Shown piece after piece: positions 35,101 through 50,100 of a DNA stretch of 64,000 nt; positions within the stretch are counted from its first letter, which is position 1; each line of letters opens with the position of its first letter. Both the position numbers and the translations under genes were made by a program. Origin of the DNA: Gordonia jinghuaiqii (lineage in GTDB: Bacteria; Actinomycetota; Actinomycetes; Mycobacteriales; Mycobacteriaceae); the NCBI RefSeq assembly GCF_014041935.1, contig NZ_CP059491.1, forward strand, positions 930,001-994,000, read 5' to 3'. The notes beneath the pieces were generated by a model that made no database searches, was not told the origin of the DNA, and saw nothing but the letters and a program-made list of their open reading frames with translations.

Positions 35101-38100
35101 GCACCGATCGCGACCGCCGGCTGTATGTCCCCTCGGCTGCCGTGGACGGCGAACGCGAACCTCATGCGCCCCAGGACGTTCCGCGCAGTCCCCACGCGGC
35201 GAGCTCGTCGTCGACAAGGGTGCGGACAGCGGCGACGTCGGGGAGGCGCACCGGATCCAGTGAACTGATACTGAACATGACGTGGTCGGCGTTGATCGCG
35301 AACCATCCGCTGATGCCGCCCTTGCGGTCACGCAGCCGGGTGAGGTCCTTGGTTGCGGTGATCGCCCGGATCGACACGGCCGCACGCTGTTCGGTGCCGA
35401 GCGTGGCGAACTCGTCGGGCACCTGTCCGACATTCGACGCCAGGCACAGCGGGGTGGTCACGTTGGCGGTGAGGCGGCGGGTGACCGAATCGCTCAGCGC
35501 CTGCAGGACCACGGCGCGCTGGGCGACCGCACCGGAGTTGGCGGACAGCCGGCCATAGGCATCCTTGCAGGCGACGCGCACATCGGTGAGGTCGTCGTAG
35601 CGTCCGGGCAGTACCTCGACGAAGGCGGTGGCCCCCGACGTCGCATTGGCCCGCCGGTCGTCGAGCGTGCGGGACGACACGGGCAGCGACACCGGTACCA
35701 CGTCGCCGGCGGACACGCGGCCGCAGCGCTCGAGGATCCCCACCATCAGGGCGGCGAAGAGGCTGTTGTCGGTGCCGCCGCGCGCCGTCGCGGCGGCGGT
35801 GTAGTCCGCGAGCGGGATCAGGACGGTGACGTTGGGTGCGGTCTCGGCGGCGGACAGGTCGGTCGTCGGGAGGGTGCCGGCGGTGACGCGGACCGGTGAG
35901 GCCGGCGGTCCGGCTCGCCCGGCCCGCCACATGCCGAAGGCCGTCCTGCCGGCCGTCCACAGCAGATCCGCCGCGTCGCGGACGTTGTCGACGAGGCCGG
36001 GCGTGGCGCCCGGGGCGTAGTCGAGACCGTGGACGGCCTCGATGACCGCGACCGCGCCCGTACCGCCGTCGGCTATGACGTGGGAGATGATCAGCGAGAC
36101 CAGCACGGAGCTGTCATCCGCGGTCCGGGCGACGGCGAGTCGCCACGCCGGCCCGTTGACGACGTCGAGTGGGGCGTCGGCCTGCGCGCGCCCCCACGCC
36201 TCTTCTTCACCCACCGGGACGGGGTCGGTCTGCACGGAGAGATCGCCGGCATCGGGGGTGTACCGCCAGTACGCGCGGCCGGGCCCGCGGTGCCTCGCGA
36301 CGAGCCTGCTCAGGCGGCCGTGGCGCAGCTTCTCGGCGAGCGATGCGATGGCGTCGACGTCGGTGGTGCCCGGAAACCTCCACAGCGTCTGGTTCACGAC
36401 GGGGAGACCGAGAATGACGTCCATGCGGACGAAGAGGTCGTCGTCGGCGGTGAGCCGGTCGACGGTGGCGTCCTGGGCCACGCCGGGGGCGTGGCGGACG
36501 AGGGATCCGAAGTTCATGTGCACCTACCGTTCGTGCATACCGATGGGGTCGGTGACCTGTGGACGAGCGTTCACGCCGCGGACCTCCGAGGCCGCGCGGA
36601 GCGCGAAGACGTGCAAACCATACCGGAGGGGCCGCGGTGGGCGCCGATCGACGAGCCTCGGCACCGTTGCGAAGACAAATAAGTCCTCGACCATTGTTTC
36701 CGCTGATCGTTCGACGGCCACTTGCGAACATTTATTTCGCTCGCTGAACTATCAATTGCAGCCGAATCGGGTTACTGTCGTGACCATTGTGAAGGACCGC
36801 TGGACCGGTGGGCCCGAAGATCCTTGTCACGACTCTTCTCCATCGACCACATTCTTCCTGCAGAATCCGAAAGGACGCGACGGATGACGGGTGCTACCCG
36901 CCGCAATACAGATCGCCGCGTAAAGATGCGCACGACAACGCTTCTGGCCTCATGTCAGAGCCGGGGCCGAGACGCCGCGGGCGTCGGGTCCGGCGATCGG
37001 GTGGGCAGTCCCGCCGAAGAGAGACGCATCACACCAGCGGTCCGCCGGCATCGCGGTGCGGATCGGGGCCTGTGATCAATGACACCAGAGACGATTCGCC
37101 GATCGCCCGGATTCCCCGGGCCGGGAGACGCCTTCGATGTCGAACGGGTGTGTCCGCGCCGGCGTCGGCCGGCGTAGGCATCATCCGCGACGCTGACGCG
37201 TCAGGCCTCAGGGGAGGGGCCGAGCAAGACCATCTGTCGGGGGCCGGTACGTGTGTGAACACGGGAGGTTGTGATGGAATACACTGAGCTGACCGAATAT
37301 TCGATGCCCGGCGGCACTGTGACCGCGTGGGAGCCCGCGGTCGACGCAGCCGAATGGCAGACCGATTCTCGACAGTTGTCGTATATGCATCTCGAGCACG
37401 CCCGCCGGGCGGTTCGGGAGGGGGCCGACTGGCACAGCCAGTGGATCGGCACCGCGTTCCGCATCGAGCGCCCGCTCGATCGCGATGCGTTCGCCCGCAC
37501 GATCATCGCGTGGTACCGCCGCCACGAGGCCTTCCGTACCTCGGTCCGAGTCCACGAACCGCTCCATCCGCAGGGCGACCTGACCCGGATCACCGTCGCA
37601 GCCGACGCGGTCTCGGTGCGCGAGAACGCATTCGGGTCCGACCTCCCGGCTGACGAGGTGGCCGAGCTCGTCACCGACTACTTCAACCGCACGATCACCC
37701 CGCTGAGCTGGCCCCATTGCGTCGCGGTCACCATCGAGCCGCCCGGCGACGAGGACGGCTTCCTTGTGGTGTTCGCCGCCGACCACACCGTGATGGACGC
37801 CTATACCCAGGTTTTCGCGATCCGCGAGCTCACCGCGCTCTACGACGCCGAGGTCGCCGACGCGCCGCACGGCCTGGCCGAATTCGGCAGCTACCTGGAC
37901 TTCAGTGACGCAGAGCGTCGACTGGGCGCGCAGATCGACGCCAACAACGTCGCGGTCAGCCAGTGGCGCAACTTCTTCGACGACACCGCGACCGACGTGC
38001 AGCCCGAACCCATCCCGCGTTTTCCCCGGTTCGACGTCCCGGCCGGTGCGCCGCGCACGATCACGCCGAATCGTGAGCCGGAGAACGGTTTCCAGACGAC

Positions 38101-41100
38101 GCTGTCGCATTGGTTGCTCGACGCCGCGGACACCAAGCGTTTCGAGGCGGTGTGCAAGAGTGCGGGTTCGTCGATGACGGCCGGTATCTACACCGCGCTG
38201 TCGATGACGTCGGCGGCCCTGACCGGCAGCGCCGACCTGCGGTTCATCGGCCCGGTCCACACCCGCAACGCCATCGAGTGGGGCGAGGCCGTGGGATGGT
38301 TCGTCGGGATCATCCCGGTCGCGATCCGCCCCGGGCGGCCGCTGAAGTTCACCGACGCGCTGACGACCGTCGCGTCCACCACGGCCCAGTACAAGGACGT
38401 GGGAGCGGCCCCGTTCGCGCCCGTCGCCGAACTCATCGGCGGCGACGTGACACCGCCGGGATTCGTGGTGTCCTACATCGACCTGCGTCACGCCGAAGGT
38501 GCGGCCCAGTGGTCGCCGCGTCAGGCCCGGGTTCTGCGCAGCGCAACGCGGGACGCCGACGAGGTGTATTTCTGGATCAACCGCATCCCGAACGGCGTCA
38601 ACGTGTCCGCGCGTTTCCCGTCCGGTGAGATGGCGCCCGCGGTGGAGGTGTTTCTCTCGACCTTCCATGCGATCCTGAACACGGTCGTCGCCGACGGCGA
38701 CTGCGAGTACACCTACCGCCCGGCGGATTCGGTGGCCTCGGGAATGCCGATCGCAGGACTGACCGGGGGCTCGTCCGCAGCTTTCGGCGACTGATGACCC
38801 GTACCCTGCAGTTCACGCCCTCCGCACCCGGGTTCGGTGAGCCCGGGGCGCTGACCCCCCGGCTCCGTCCGCACCTGGTCGGTGGGCGGATCGTCGAATG
38901 GGAGCTGCGCGACGCCGAGCGTGTCGCCGGTGCATCCCACCGGTGGGGCGAGGGAGTGTCGTTTCTGCAGTCCGACCATCTCGCGACGATGGCGGACAAG
39001 CGGACCCGTGGGGAGGACCATACCGGTTTCCTAACGGCTGCAACACGATTCGATGTTCCTCTCGATCAGGAGGCGATGAGCCGGGCGCTCACCGACTTCG
39101 TCCGTCGCCACGAGGAGCTGCGTGCCCACTATCGGGCGGGCCCCACCGGGCCGGAGCGGTGGGTGGCGCCGCCCGAATGCTTCGAGATCGTCGTCGCCGA
39201 CCGCACGCCGGTTGTCGTCGGCGACGCCGAACTCGGTGCGTTCGTGGGCCGTCGGGCGTCGGAATCGGCTCGGGCAGAACTGATCCCGGGTTCATGGTGG
39301 GGTGCAGCCACGGCCGACGACGGATTCACCTTCTTCGTCGCCACCGATCATGCTCACGGTGACGGGTACTCCTCGGCGCTCGCGCTGATCGAGATCGCCA
39401 CCCTGTACCGGGCGCACGCCGCGGGCGAAACCGCCGAACTGGCGCCTGCGGGAACATTCGGCGAGGCGGTACTCGACGAACGCGCCGCCGCGGCGGCGCT
39501 GGATTCCGCCGACCAACGCCTCGACGTATGGCGGAATGCGTTGGTGGCCAACGACGGTCGTGCACCCCGCTGCCCGCTGGAGCTCGGGTTGACCGACGAG
39601 AACCCGCAACCGGGGGTCGCGCTCGAGCAGTGGCTCCTCGATCCGGCGATGCTCGCCGCCTGCGACAACCGGATCGCCTCCGACGGGGGGAGTTTCGCGG
39701 GTCTTCTGTATGCGGCGCTGGCCACCCGGCATCGTGAGCTCACCGGCGAATCGCAGTTCTTCGTGTCCACGGTGCTGGCCACACGTGGATCCGGCCACCA
39801 GTGGACGCAGGGCTGGCTGTGCAACTTCGCGCCCATCGTCGTGGCCGTCCCGGACTGCGGGGACGCCTCATTCGACGATCTGGTGCGAGCTGCCACCGAC
39901 AGCGTGCGGGTCGCCCGCCGCGCCGCCACGGTGCCCGCGCACGCCGTGCTGGCGAAGCTGGCCGCCGAAGGTGTCTTCCGCGGACTCGACGGCAGTCCGT
40001 ACATGGTGTCCTACACCGATCTCGGGCGGTTGCCGGTCGGTGACGACCCCGCCCTGCCGGCCATGCAGACATTCAGCGGCGTGGGCGCCACGCGGAACGC
40101 GAACCTCTGGTTCACGCGGACCGAGGCAGGCCTCGTCGTGCGGTCGCACGTCCCGGACAACGAGGTGGCCCGTGCGTCGATCGTCGAACACCTGGCACGT
40201 GTCGGGGCCATCCTGACCGATTACGCGAGAGATGCGAGGAGTGCCCGATGAAGCTCTCGAGCTCAGAGGCCTGGCAGGTCGAGCCGGGTGAACTCGTCCG
40301 GTGGCGGCCGGTCCCGGGCGGTTGCGCGGCACGCGCGATCGCCCCGGTGTCGGAGAACGAACGCTTCCACCTGGATTCGGTGTCGCAGGGGCAGCCGGGC
40401 TGGATCGCCCTGACGCTGGACTTCCCGGAGAAGCTCGACCACGACCTCCTCGGCGAGGTCGCGGCGACCGTCATCGCGCGGCACGATGTGCTGCGCAGCC
40501 ACTACGTACGCACCGAGGCGGGGTACCAGCGTCTCCTGCACGCCGGGGTGGACGTCAAGGAGGAAGGCCGCGAGGCCGACGCGGGCCTGCGGGCCGATGC
40601 GTTCGCCGCGAAGCTGACCGCGGACATCACCGCGACCTGCAATCCGTTCGAACCGATGCCGCACTACCTCGCCGCGGTCATCCGGCCCGCGAGTACGACA
40701 CTGGTCTGCGGATTCGACCACTGCTATGTCGACGCCCGATCCCTGGCGCTGCTGTCGAACGAGATCTGCGAGCTCTTGGGCGGCCGCGGCCTCGCGCCCG
40801 CGGCGTCGGGCCTGGACGCCTTGTGCCGGGTCGCCGACAGGGAGGCCTCGGTGACGGCCGACGACCCCCGGCTCGACGGCTGGGCGCAGTTCCTCGCCTC
40901 CACCGGGTGGACGGTCCCGGAGTTCCCCCTCGATCTCGGTGTGCCGGAGGGCGCCGACGCCGACATGCACACGATGGTCGCCACCCTGCTCTCCGGCGAC
41001 GCCGCCCGGGAGTTCAGCTCGGTGGTCCACGACCACGGTGGGCGCACGTATCCGGCGGTGCTCACCTGCGCCGCGATGGCGATCAACCTCGCCGGCGGTC

Positions 41101-44100
41101 CCGAGGAGGTGGCCACCGTGGTGCCCACCGGAACCGGGGCCGGACCCGGCTGCGTCGGGTGGTCGGTGGGCAACGCGCCGATGTGGATCAGCGCGGCCGA
41201 CGATCTGTTCACCGCGATGCACCGCAACACCGCCCGGCTCTCGGCGGCCCTGCCGCTCGCGGAGATCGGTCTGACGCCGGTGTACGCCGCGTTCGGCGAC
41301 AGGCTGCGGGCCGGTCGCAGCGACGTCTTCATGATGTCGTACGTGGACTACACGCGCCTCCCCGCGCCGCACTCCGGTGTACGGGCACAACAGATCTCGA
41401 GCCACAAGTCCACCGACACCGCACAGTGGTGGTTCTGGCGAGACGACGACGGTATCCACGTGCGGGTGCGGCATCCGCACACCGAGCGTGCCGTCGCGGT
41501 GCTGACCGAGACCCTGGAGACGATGAGCAGGCTGGTCATCGAGGTGACCGAGCGGGTCGTCGGGTCCGGCCGGCGCTGATGTCCGCAGGTCGTCGGGCGC
41601 CGGGGGGAACGCCCTGGCCGCGGCTGCGGGCGGTCAGAGGCTCGGTCGTGGTCCGGTAGGATTGCCGGTCGTGACCCTGCGCCTGTATGACACCGACTCC
41701 CGAGAGGTGCGCGACTTCGTGCCGCTGCACCCTGGCCAGGCATCGGTGTACCTGTGCGGGGCGACGGTCCAGGGGGTGCCGCACATCGGTCACGTCCGCA
41801 GCGGTATCGCCTTCGACATCCTGCGTCGCTGGCTGGCGCACAAGGGCCTCGACGTGTTGTTCGTGCGCAACGTGACCGACATCGACGACAAGATCCTCCG
41901 GAAGGCCGCCGAGGCGGGACGTCCGTGGTGGGAGTGGGCGGCCACCCACGAACGCGCCTTCGACGACGCCTACCGTGCGCTCGGTGTGTTGCCGCCGTCG
42001 GCGGAACCGCGTGCGACCGGTTTCGTCACCCAGATGGTCGAGTACATGGAACGGCTGATCGACCGCGGTCACGCCTACGTCGCCGACGGCAACGTCTACT
42101 TCGACGTCCGCAGCCTGCCCGATTACGGTTCGCTCTCCGGGCACCGGCTCGACGACGTGCACCAGGGTGAGAGTGCGGGTACCGGCAAGCGCGATCCCCG
42201 TGACTTCACGCTGTGGAAGGCGGCCAAGCCGGGTGAGCCGTCGTGGCCGACCCCGTGGGGCCCCGGCCGTCCGGGCTGGCACCTGGAATGCTCGGCGATG
42301 GCCACCAGTCTCCTCGGTTCTGAGTTCGACATCCACTGCGGTGGAATGGATTTGATCTTCCCGCATCACGAGAACGAGATCGCCCAGGCGCACGGCGCCG
42401 GAGATCGGTTCGCGCGGTACTGGTTACACAACGGCTGGGTCACCATGGGTGGCGAGAAGATGAGCAAGTCGCTGGGCAACGTCGTGTCGATCCCGGCGAT
42501 GCTGCAGCGAGTGCGCGCCGTGGAACTGCGTTACTACCTGGGCAGCGCCCACTACCGGTCGATGCTGGAGTACTCGCCGGGTGCGCTCACCGAGGCTGCT
42601 GCCGGGTACCGGCGCGTGGAGTCCTTCGTCGAGCGTGTCGCGGCGCGGGTCGCCGACGTCGTGATCGGCGACATCGACGCGGAGTTCGCCGCCGCCCTCG
42701 ACGACGACCTCGGCGTGCCTGCGGCTCTTGCGGTCGTGCACAACGTGGTCCGCCAGGGCAACACCGCACTCGAGGCAGGCGACGGCGCCGCCGCGCTGGC
42801 AGCGGCCTCCTCGGTGCGGGCGATGATGGGCATTCTCGGCGTCGACCCGCTGGACGACCAGTGGGCAGGCGCCACCGACGATTCGGCCGCCACCTCGGCA
42901 CTCGACGTGCTGGTGCGGGCCGAGCTACAGCGGCGCGCAGACGCGCGCGCCGACAAGGACTGGGCCACCGCGGACGCGGTTCGGGACCGGCTGGCCGAGG
43001 CCGGCATCGAGGTCACCGACACCCCCGATGGCGCGCAATGGGCATTGAAGGGTGAGGCGTGATGGCAGGGAATTCCAAGCGTAAGGGTGCGATCCGCAAG
43101 TCGGGTACCAAAAAGGGGCAGACCGTCGGGTCGGGCGGCCAGCGCCGCCGCGGTCTCGAGGCCCGCGGAGCGACGCCGAAGGCCGTCGACCGGCCGTACC
43201 ACGCGGCGCACAAGCGGGCCAAGGCCACGACCAAGCCTGCCGGCGGCCGGGGCGGCCCGCGCGCCAAGGACGACGGACCCGAATACGTGTTGGGGCGCAA
43301 CCCGGTGGTGGAATGCCTGCGTGCCGGCGTCCCGGCGACCGCGCTCTACATCGCGACCAACTCCGAACCCGACGATCGTGTGGCGGAAGCGGTCAGGATG
43401 GCCGGCGACGCGGGCATCTCGATCCTCGAGGTGGGCAAGCCGGAGCTGGATCGCTTGTCGACCAACGGTTTACATCAGGGTATCGCCCTGCAGGTGCCGG
43501 AATACCAGTACGCCCATCCCGACGATCTGATGGCCGAGGCCAAGGCGAGCGGCACCCCGCCGCTGCTGGTGGCGCTCGACAACATCACCGACCCGCGCAA
43601 CCTCGGCGCGGTGATCCGTTCGGTGGCCGCGTTCGGCGGGCACGGTGTGCTGATCCCCGCCCGTCGCAGTGCCAGCGTCACCGCCGTCGCGTGGCGGACG
43701 AGCGCCGGCGCCGCGGCTCGGCTCCCGGTCGCGCGGGCGACGAATCTGACTCGCACGCTCAAGGATTGGGCCGAATCGGGGGCCCAGCTCGTCGGCCTCG
43801 ACGCCGACGGCGACGTCACCCTCGACGACTACGACGGCAGCGGACCCACGGTCATCGTGGTGGGTTCGGAGGGCAAGGGACTGTCCCGGCTCGTCCGCGA
43901 GAGCTGCGATTCGATCCTGTCCATCCCGATGGCCGGTGACGTCGAGAGCCTCAACGCCTCCGTCGCGGCCGGCGTGGTGCTCGCCGAGTTCGCCCGCCAG
44001 CGCCGCCGGTAGGCAGATCCGCGCGCAGACGATCAGGGCCCGGGCTGCTCAGGGTCCGGGGTACTCAGGACGCTCTGATGAGGACCCCGGCCTCGGCGAG

Positions 44101-47100
44101 GGCCTCGCGGACCGCGCGGGCGTGTCCGAGCGCCCCCGGGGTGTCGCCGTGCAGGCAGATCGACTCGGCGTCGACGCCGATCACCGTGCCGTCGATGGCG
44201 GTGACCCGCCCCGACGTCGTCATCTCCACGACCCGGCCGGCGATCGCCGCGCTGTCGGAGAGCACCGCGCCCTGCTCGCCGCGGGGGACCAGCGTGCCCT
44301 CCGGGGTGTAGGCGCGGTCGGCGAAGGCCTCGGTGATGATCGGCAGGCCGGCACGCTCGGCGCGTGCGAGGACCTGCGAGCCGGCGAGTCCCATCACCGC
44401 GAGCCCGGGGTTCACATCACGTACCGCCGTCACCACCGCATCGGCCTGCTGTATGTGATGGACCACCGTGTTGTACAGCGCGCCATGGGGTTTCACATAC
44501 GTCACCGCGCCGCCGACGGATCGGGCCAAAGCGTCGAGTGCGCCGATCTGGTAGACCAGGTCGGCGACGAGATCCGGTGTGGTCATCTCCATGAACCGGC
44601 GGCCGAAGCCGCTGCGGTCGGGGTAGGAGACCTGGGCGCCGATCCGGACCCCGGCGGCCACCGCCGCCCGGCAGGTCGTCAGCAGGTCGGCGGGGTTGCC
44701 CGCATGAAAGCCGCAGGCGACGTTCGCGCTCGTCACGATCGTCAGCATCGCCGCGTCGTCGCCCAGCCCCTCGCCCAGATCGGCGTTGAGATCGATGCGC
44801 GGGCCGGCGGCGTCCATGCGGGCATCCTACGGGCGCGCCCGGGAGGTCCGGACGATCGGTGCCGGGTGTCGATCACGGTTCTCCCGCCGGGAAGGCGGCC
44901 CATTCGTCTACGGTGAAGGACATGGCATTACTGGACAGTAAGGTGACCACGGCCAACGGCGTCGTCGGGGGCGCACGCGGCAAGCGTCTGCGCAGGGGGA
45001 CCATCAGCTGGCGGGGCATTCCCTTTGCCGCGCCGCCCGTGGCGCATCGGCGGTTCCGCGCCCCGGAACCGGCCCACGACTGGCCCGGCGTGCGCGACTG
45101 CACCAAGCTGGCCAAGGCGGCGATCCAGGAGAAGCGGTTCACCGCGGTGGCGCCCGGCAAGTTCGCGCCGATGGCCGAGGACTGTCTCACCCTCAACGTG
45201 TTCTCACCGGATGTCACCTCGTCGAAGCCGCGTCCGGTGATGGTGTTCATCCACGGCGGTGCCTTCATCCTCGGAACGGCCGCGACGCCCCTCTACGACG
45301 GCGCATTCCTCGCCCGCGCGCAGGACGTCGTCGTGGTGACCATCCAATACCGGTTCGGCCCCTTCGGATTCCTCGACCTGAGCCAGTACGCGACCGACGA
45401 CCGCCCGTTCGACACCAACGTGGGTCTGCGCGATCAGATCGCGGCGCTGCGATGGGTCGCCGACAACATCGCCGCGTTCGGCGGTGACCCCGGCAACGTC
45501 ACCGTCTTCGGCGAGAGTGCCGGCGGGTCCTCGGTGCTCGCACTGCTGTCGGCGCCCTCGACCGCCGGTCTCTACCAGCATGCGATCGCCCAGAGCCCCG
45601 CACCCGAACTCATCGTCGAGCAGGATGCCGCCACGGTCTATGCCGACGAGTTCGTCCGGCTGCTGCGGGACCCGCAGCGTCGTGCGACGTCGATGGACCG
45701 CGTTGAGCCGCCCGTCGATCCGGCCGAGGCGCAACGACTGCTCACCGTGCCGAACCCGGCGTTGCTGCTGGAGGCGGGTAACCGGCTGATGCGGTTCGCG
45801 ACCAAGACCGCCGGCGGGGCGATCCCGTTCGCCCCGGTCGTCGACGGTGACCTGCTGCCGCGCTCGCCGCTGAAGGCCGCCACCGAGGGCCTGACGCAGC
45901 CGGTACCCCTGGTGATCGGCAGCAACAAGGACGAGGGAAAGCTGTTCGCCAAGCTCTGGAACGTCCTGCCCGACGCCGAACGGACCCTGATGAGGGTCGA
46001 GGACGACGAGGTCCGGCGCGAGATCGCCTCGCACTACGAGGACGGCGACCGCGACCGGATCCGGCTGGCCGGCGACTCGATCTTCTGGGCGCCGATGACC
46101 GCGTTCGCCGACGGGCACAGCGCGGTCGCGCCGACCTATGTGTACCGCTACGACTACCAGACCAAGATCCTCGGGGTCACCGGCTTCGGCGCCACCCACG
46201 CCACCGAACTCTTCAGCGTCTTCGGCGCCTACCGCGCCCCGATGGGCGCGGGTCTGGCCATCGCGGACTGGCCCGGCAGCGGCCGAATCACCCAGGGCGT
46301 ACAGGGTCGTTGGGGTGGGTTCGCCCGAACCGGTGACCCCGGGCTCGGCTGGCCGGCGTACACCACCGCCGACCGCAAGGTCCTGGTCATCGACGACCCC
46401 GACCGCGTCGTCGCCGATCCCGACACGCTGCGGCGCCAGGCCTGGTATCGGGTGCACTCGGGCCAGACCGCCTGAGCGGCCCTGCGGTGCGAGCGTCGGG
46501 ACGCTCTGGGCCGGGACGCTCTGGGGCCGGGACGGTCAGCTGAACTCCCATACCGACGGCGGGTCGGCGGCCAGGAACGACAGGACCAGCGGGTTGAACA
46601 ACTCCGGCGACTCCACCGGGAGGATGTAGGTGCCGGGGATCACCGCGAGCCGTCCGCGCGGAAGCGTCCGGGACAGTTCGAGTGCGTGTTCGAGGCGCAC
46701 TATCCCGCGGTCGGGGACCACCACCAGCGTCGGCACGTCGACGTGCGCGAACTCGGCGATGTCGTACTCGGGTTCAGCGGCGAGCATGCGGATCGTCTTG
46801 TCGTAGATGACGGCGAAATGCTCAGGACCGTCGGGCGACGTGGCGTCGTAGTGGACGCGGAGGTAGTCCACCGCGAGCGGGTCCCGGCGCGCGATCCGGT
46901 CGACGAACTCGGCGTCCATCCGGCCCCCGCTGTTGACGTACCCGCCGACGAAGACGAGCCGGTTCACCAGATCCGGACGGTCGCGCGCCACGAGCAGAGC
47001 GATCGCGGCGCCGTCGGCCCAGCCGACGAGATTGGCCGACCGTCCGACGACCTGCTCGAGGTAGGCGATGGTGCGTTCGGCGACCTGCTCGCAGCTGAAA

Positions 47101-50100
47101 TCGCCCGGCACATCGGGGCTGTGTCCGTGTCCGGTGCGTTCGGGGACGAAGACCTGCTGACCGGCCTCGAGGAACCCGGCGATCTGGGTGCCCCATGTCG
47201 ACGCCGAGGCGAAGAGTCCGTGAAGTAGCACAGTCGGTGGACCGTGTGGTTCGCCGGCGGTGAAGTGCCAGATCATCGCGCCCGCGATGTCGACGTACTC
47301 GCCGCCGTCGACGTGATCGCCGGCGTGAACCTGCCGCATACCGCTCCTCGAGTCGCCGGACATCGTCGGCCTCCGGGCCGCCGGCCATGACTGCCATGGT
47401 CGCTCTCTCGCCATGGTGGCAGACATCGGCTTCGTCGCGGCGGAACGTTTGCGAATCGAAACGACAGGAGCGTCGTCGTCGCAAGTCAGGCGTGGTTCCG
47501 CACCGGTGTTGGATGATGGGCACGCGTGGTGGCCATTTCGTCCGGCGACCGCGAGGAGAGGAACTGCCATGGGAGACGACGTCGTCCGCGTCAGCAGGAG
47601 CGGGCCGGTCACCACGATCGGCATCAACCGGCCGGAGGTCCGCAACGCGGTCGACCGGAGCACCGCCGAGGCATTGACCAGTGCTTTTCGGGCCTTCGAC
47701 GACGACCCCGACGCCGCGGTGGCCGTCCTCCACGGAGAAGGCGGGACATTCTGTGCCGGAGCCGATCTCAAGGCCATCAGCGCCGGTGACGGTAACCGGG
47801 TCGCCGCCGACGGCGACGGTCCCATGGGGCCCACGCGCATGACATTGTCCAAACCGGTCATCGCCGCCGTGTCCGGCCACGCGGTTGCCGGCGGCCTCGA
47901 GCTGGCGATCTGGGCGGATCTGCGGGTCGCCGATTCCGACGCCGTATTCGGCGTGTACTGCCGTCGTTGGGGCGTTCCCCTGATCGACGGCGGCACCGTG
48001 CGCCTGCCGCGGCTGATCGGCACCGGCCCGGCGCTGGACCTCATCCTGACCGGCAGGTCGGTGGACGCCGACGAGGCGCTCCGGATGGGTCTGGTCAGTC
48101 GGGTGGTCCCGGCAGGCACTGCCCTGCGCGCGGCACAGGAACTCGCCGCCGACCTGGCCGCGTTCCCGCAGACGTGCCTGCGGCACGACCGGTTCTCCGT
48201 TCTCGAACAGCACTCCCTCGGCGAGGACGAGGCCCTGCTCAACGAGTTCCGGCACGGGCTGGTGTCACTCGGCGACAGCGCGGCGGCCGGGGCGTCGAGA
48301 TTCTCGTCCGGGGCCGGCCGTCATGGTGAGTTCGAGGGCCATCCCGTCGTCGATCCGGCACCGGGGCACACCGACGGCTGAGCATGGCAGGCGCCACTAG
48401 CATCGGGGCATGCGCCTGCCCCGTCCGACACCGAGGATCCAACGGCTGACCAGATCGGCGGTGACCGGAACCGCGATGATCGCCCTCGCGGTGGTGCTGG
48501 CCGCATGCGGCGGATCGTCGGATCAGGTCGCCGCCGGAATCAGCAACCCGACGACCACTCCCACCGCTCAGACGGCGCCGGAGTCCGTGCCCGAGGTGAC
48601 GCCGTATCCGTCGGCGCCGGCCGGCCGGCCGGCGACCACGACGGTCGTCCATCGGCCCCCATACGTCGAGCGGGTGGCCTGGACGGACACCGAGGTGGGG
48701 CCGAGTCTGTCGGTCTTCCCCACGACCTCCGGCCGCTACACCGACGAGGTCGGGGCGCAGACGGTGGCCTGGGCCGAGGTGCTCGCACTCGACCCCGGCG
48801 CCGACACACCCGGCATGCAGGCCCAGTTCGACTGCCACTGGCGTTACGCGCGACTCGTCGAACCGGAGAAACCGAGCTGGAACCTCGAACCCGGACGACC
48901 GGTCGTCACCGACGAGGACATGGTCGGCTCTCGCTGCAACCCCGGATTCGCCGAGGAGTACTGAGCGGCCCGGACTCCGGCGTTGCGGTCAGCGCGTGCT
49001 GTGCACGCGGCGACTGCCGATGGCGCGGCACACGACGTAGATGGCGAACGAGATGATCGTGACGAAGACCGACACCGGCAACTTGGGGGCCAACGACAGC
49101 AGCAGGCCGCCGACCGCGGCGATCTCGGCGAAGATGACCGAGAGCACCAGGGCGCGTACCGGATTGGCGGTGACGCGCGCCGCGGCGGCACCCGGGGTGA
49201 TCATCAGCGACATCACCAGCAGCGCGCCGATGATCTGGACGCCCTGCGCGCAGGCCAGGCCCATGATGACCGCGAAGATCACCGACAACGCCCGCACCGG
49301 CACGCCGTGCGCCTGCGCGACCCGCGGATCGGTGGAGGCGAAGAGCAGCGGCCGGTAGATCACCGCGAGGACGGCGACCACCACGACGGTGGTGATCGCG
49401 ATCGCGACCAGGCCGTCGAGTCCGACGCTGACCACCTGCCCGGTCAACAGCGCGAAACCGGTGCCGATGCGGCCGTACAGCGCGAGGAACAACACGCCGA
49501 TGCCGAGTCCGAACGCCATCACCACGCCGATCACCGAATCGCGTTCGCGCGCCTTGTTCCCGAGGAACCCGAAGACCGCGGCGGCGATCACCGCACCGAT
49601 GACACCGCCGAGGTTGACGCTGAACCCGAGGAGCAGCGCGGCTGCGGCACCGGTCACCGACAGCTCGCTCGCGCCGTGCACCGCGAACGACATCTGCCGC
49701 GCGACGATCAGCGGACCGAGCAGCCCGCCGAGTAGGCCCAGCAAGACCATCGCGAGCAACGCCTGCTGCATGAAGTCGTAGCCGAGCAGGTTGACGGTCT
49801 CGGAGAAATCCCAGAGATCGCTGAAGTCGCGTTCGGCGGCGAGCGTGGCTCCCGACGCGATGGTGGCCGCGCTCACGCGTGTCCGCCGGGCACAGCGTGG
49901 TCGTCGACGCAGTGGTGGGCGTCCTCGCCGCCGATGACCACCAGACGACCGTTGACCCGCAACACCTCGACGTCGCTGCCGTACAGCTCGCTGAGCGTCT
50001 CCGTCGTCATCACCTCGGCGGGCGTCCCGATGCGGAAACGGCCGCCGACCAGGTACAGCACCCGGTCGACGTAGGGGAGGATCGGGTTGATCTCGTGGGT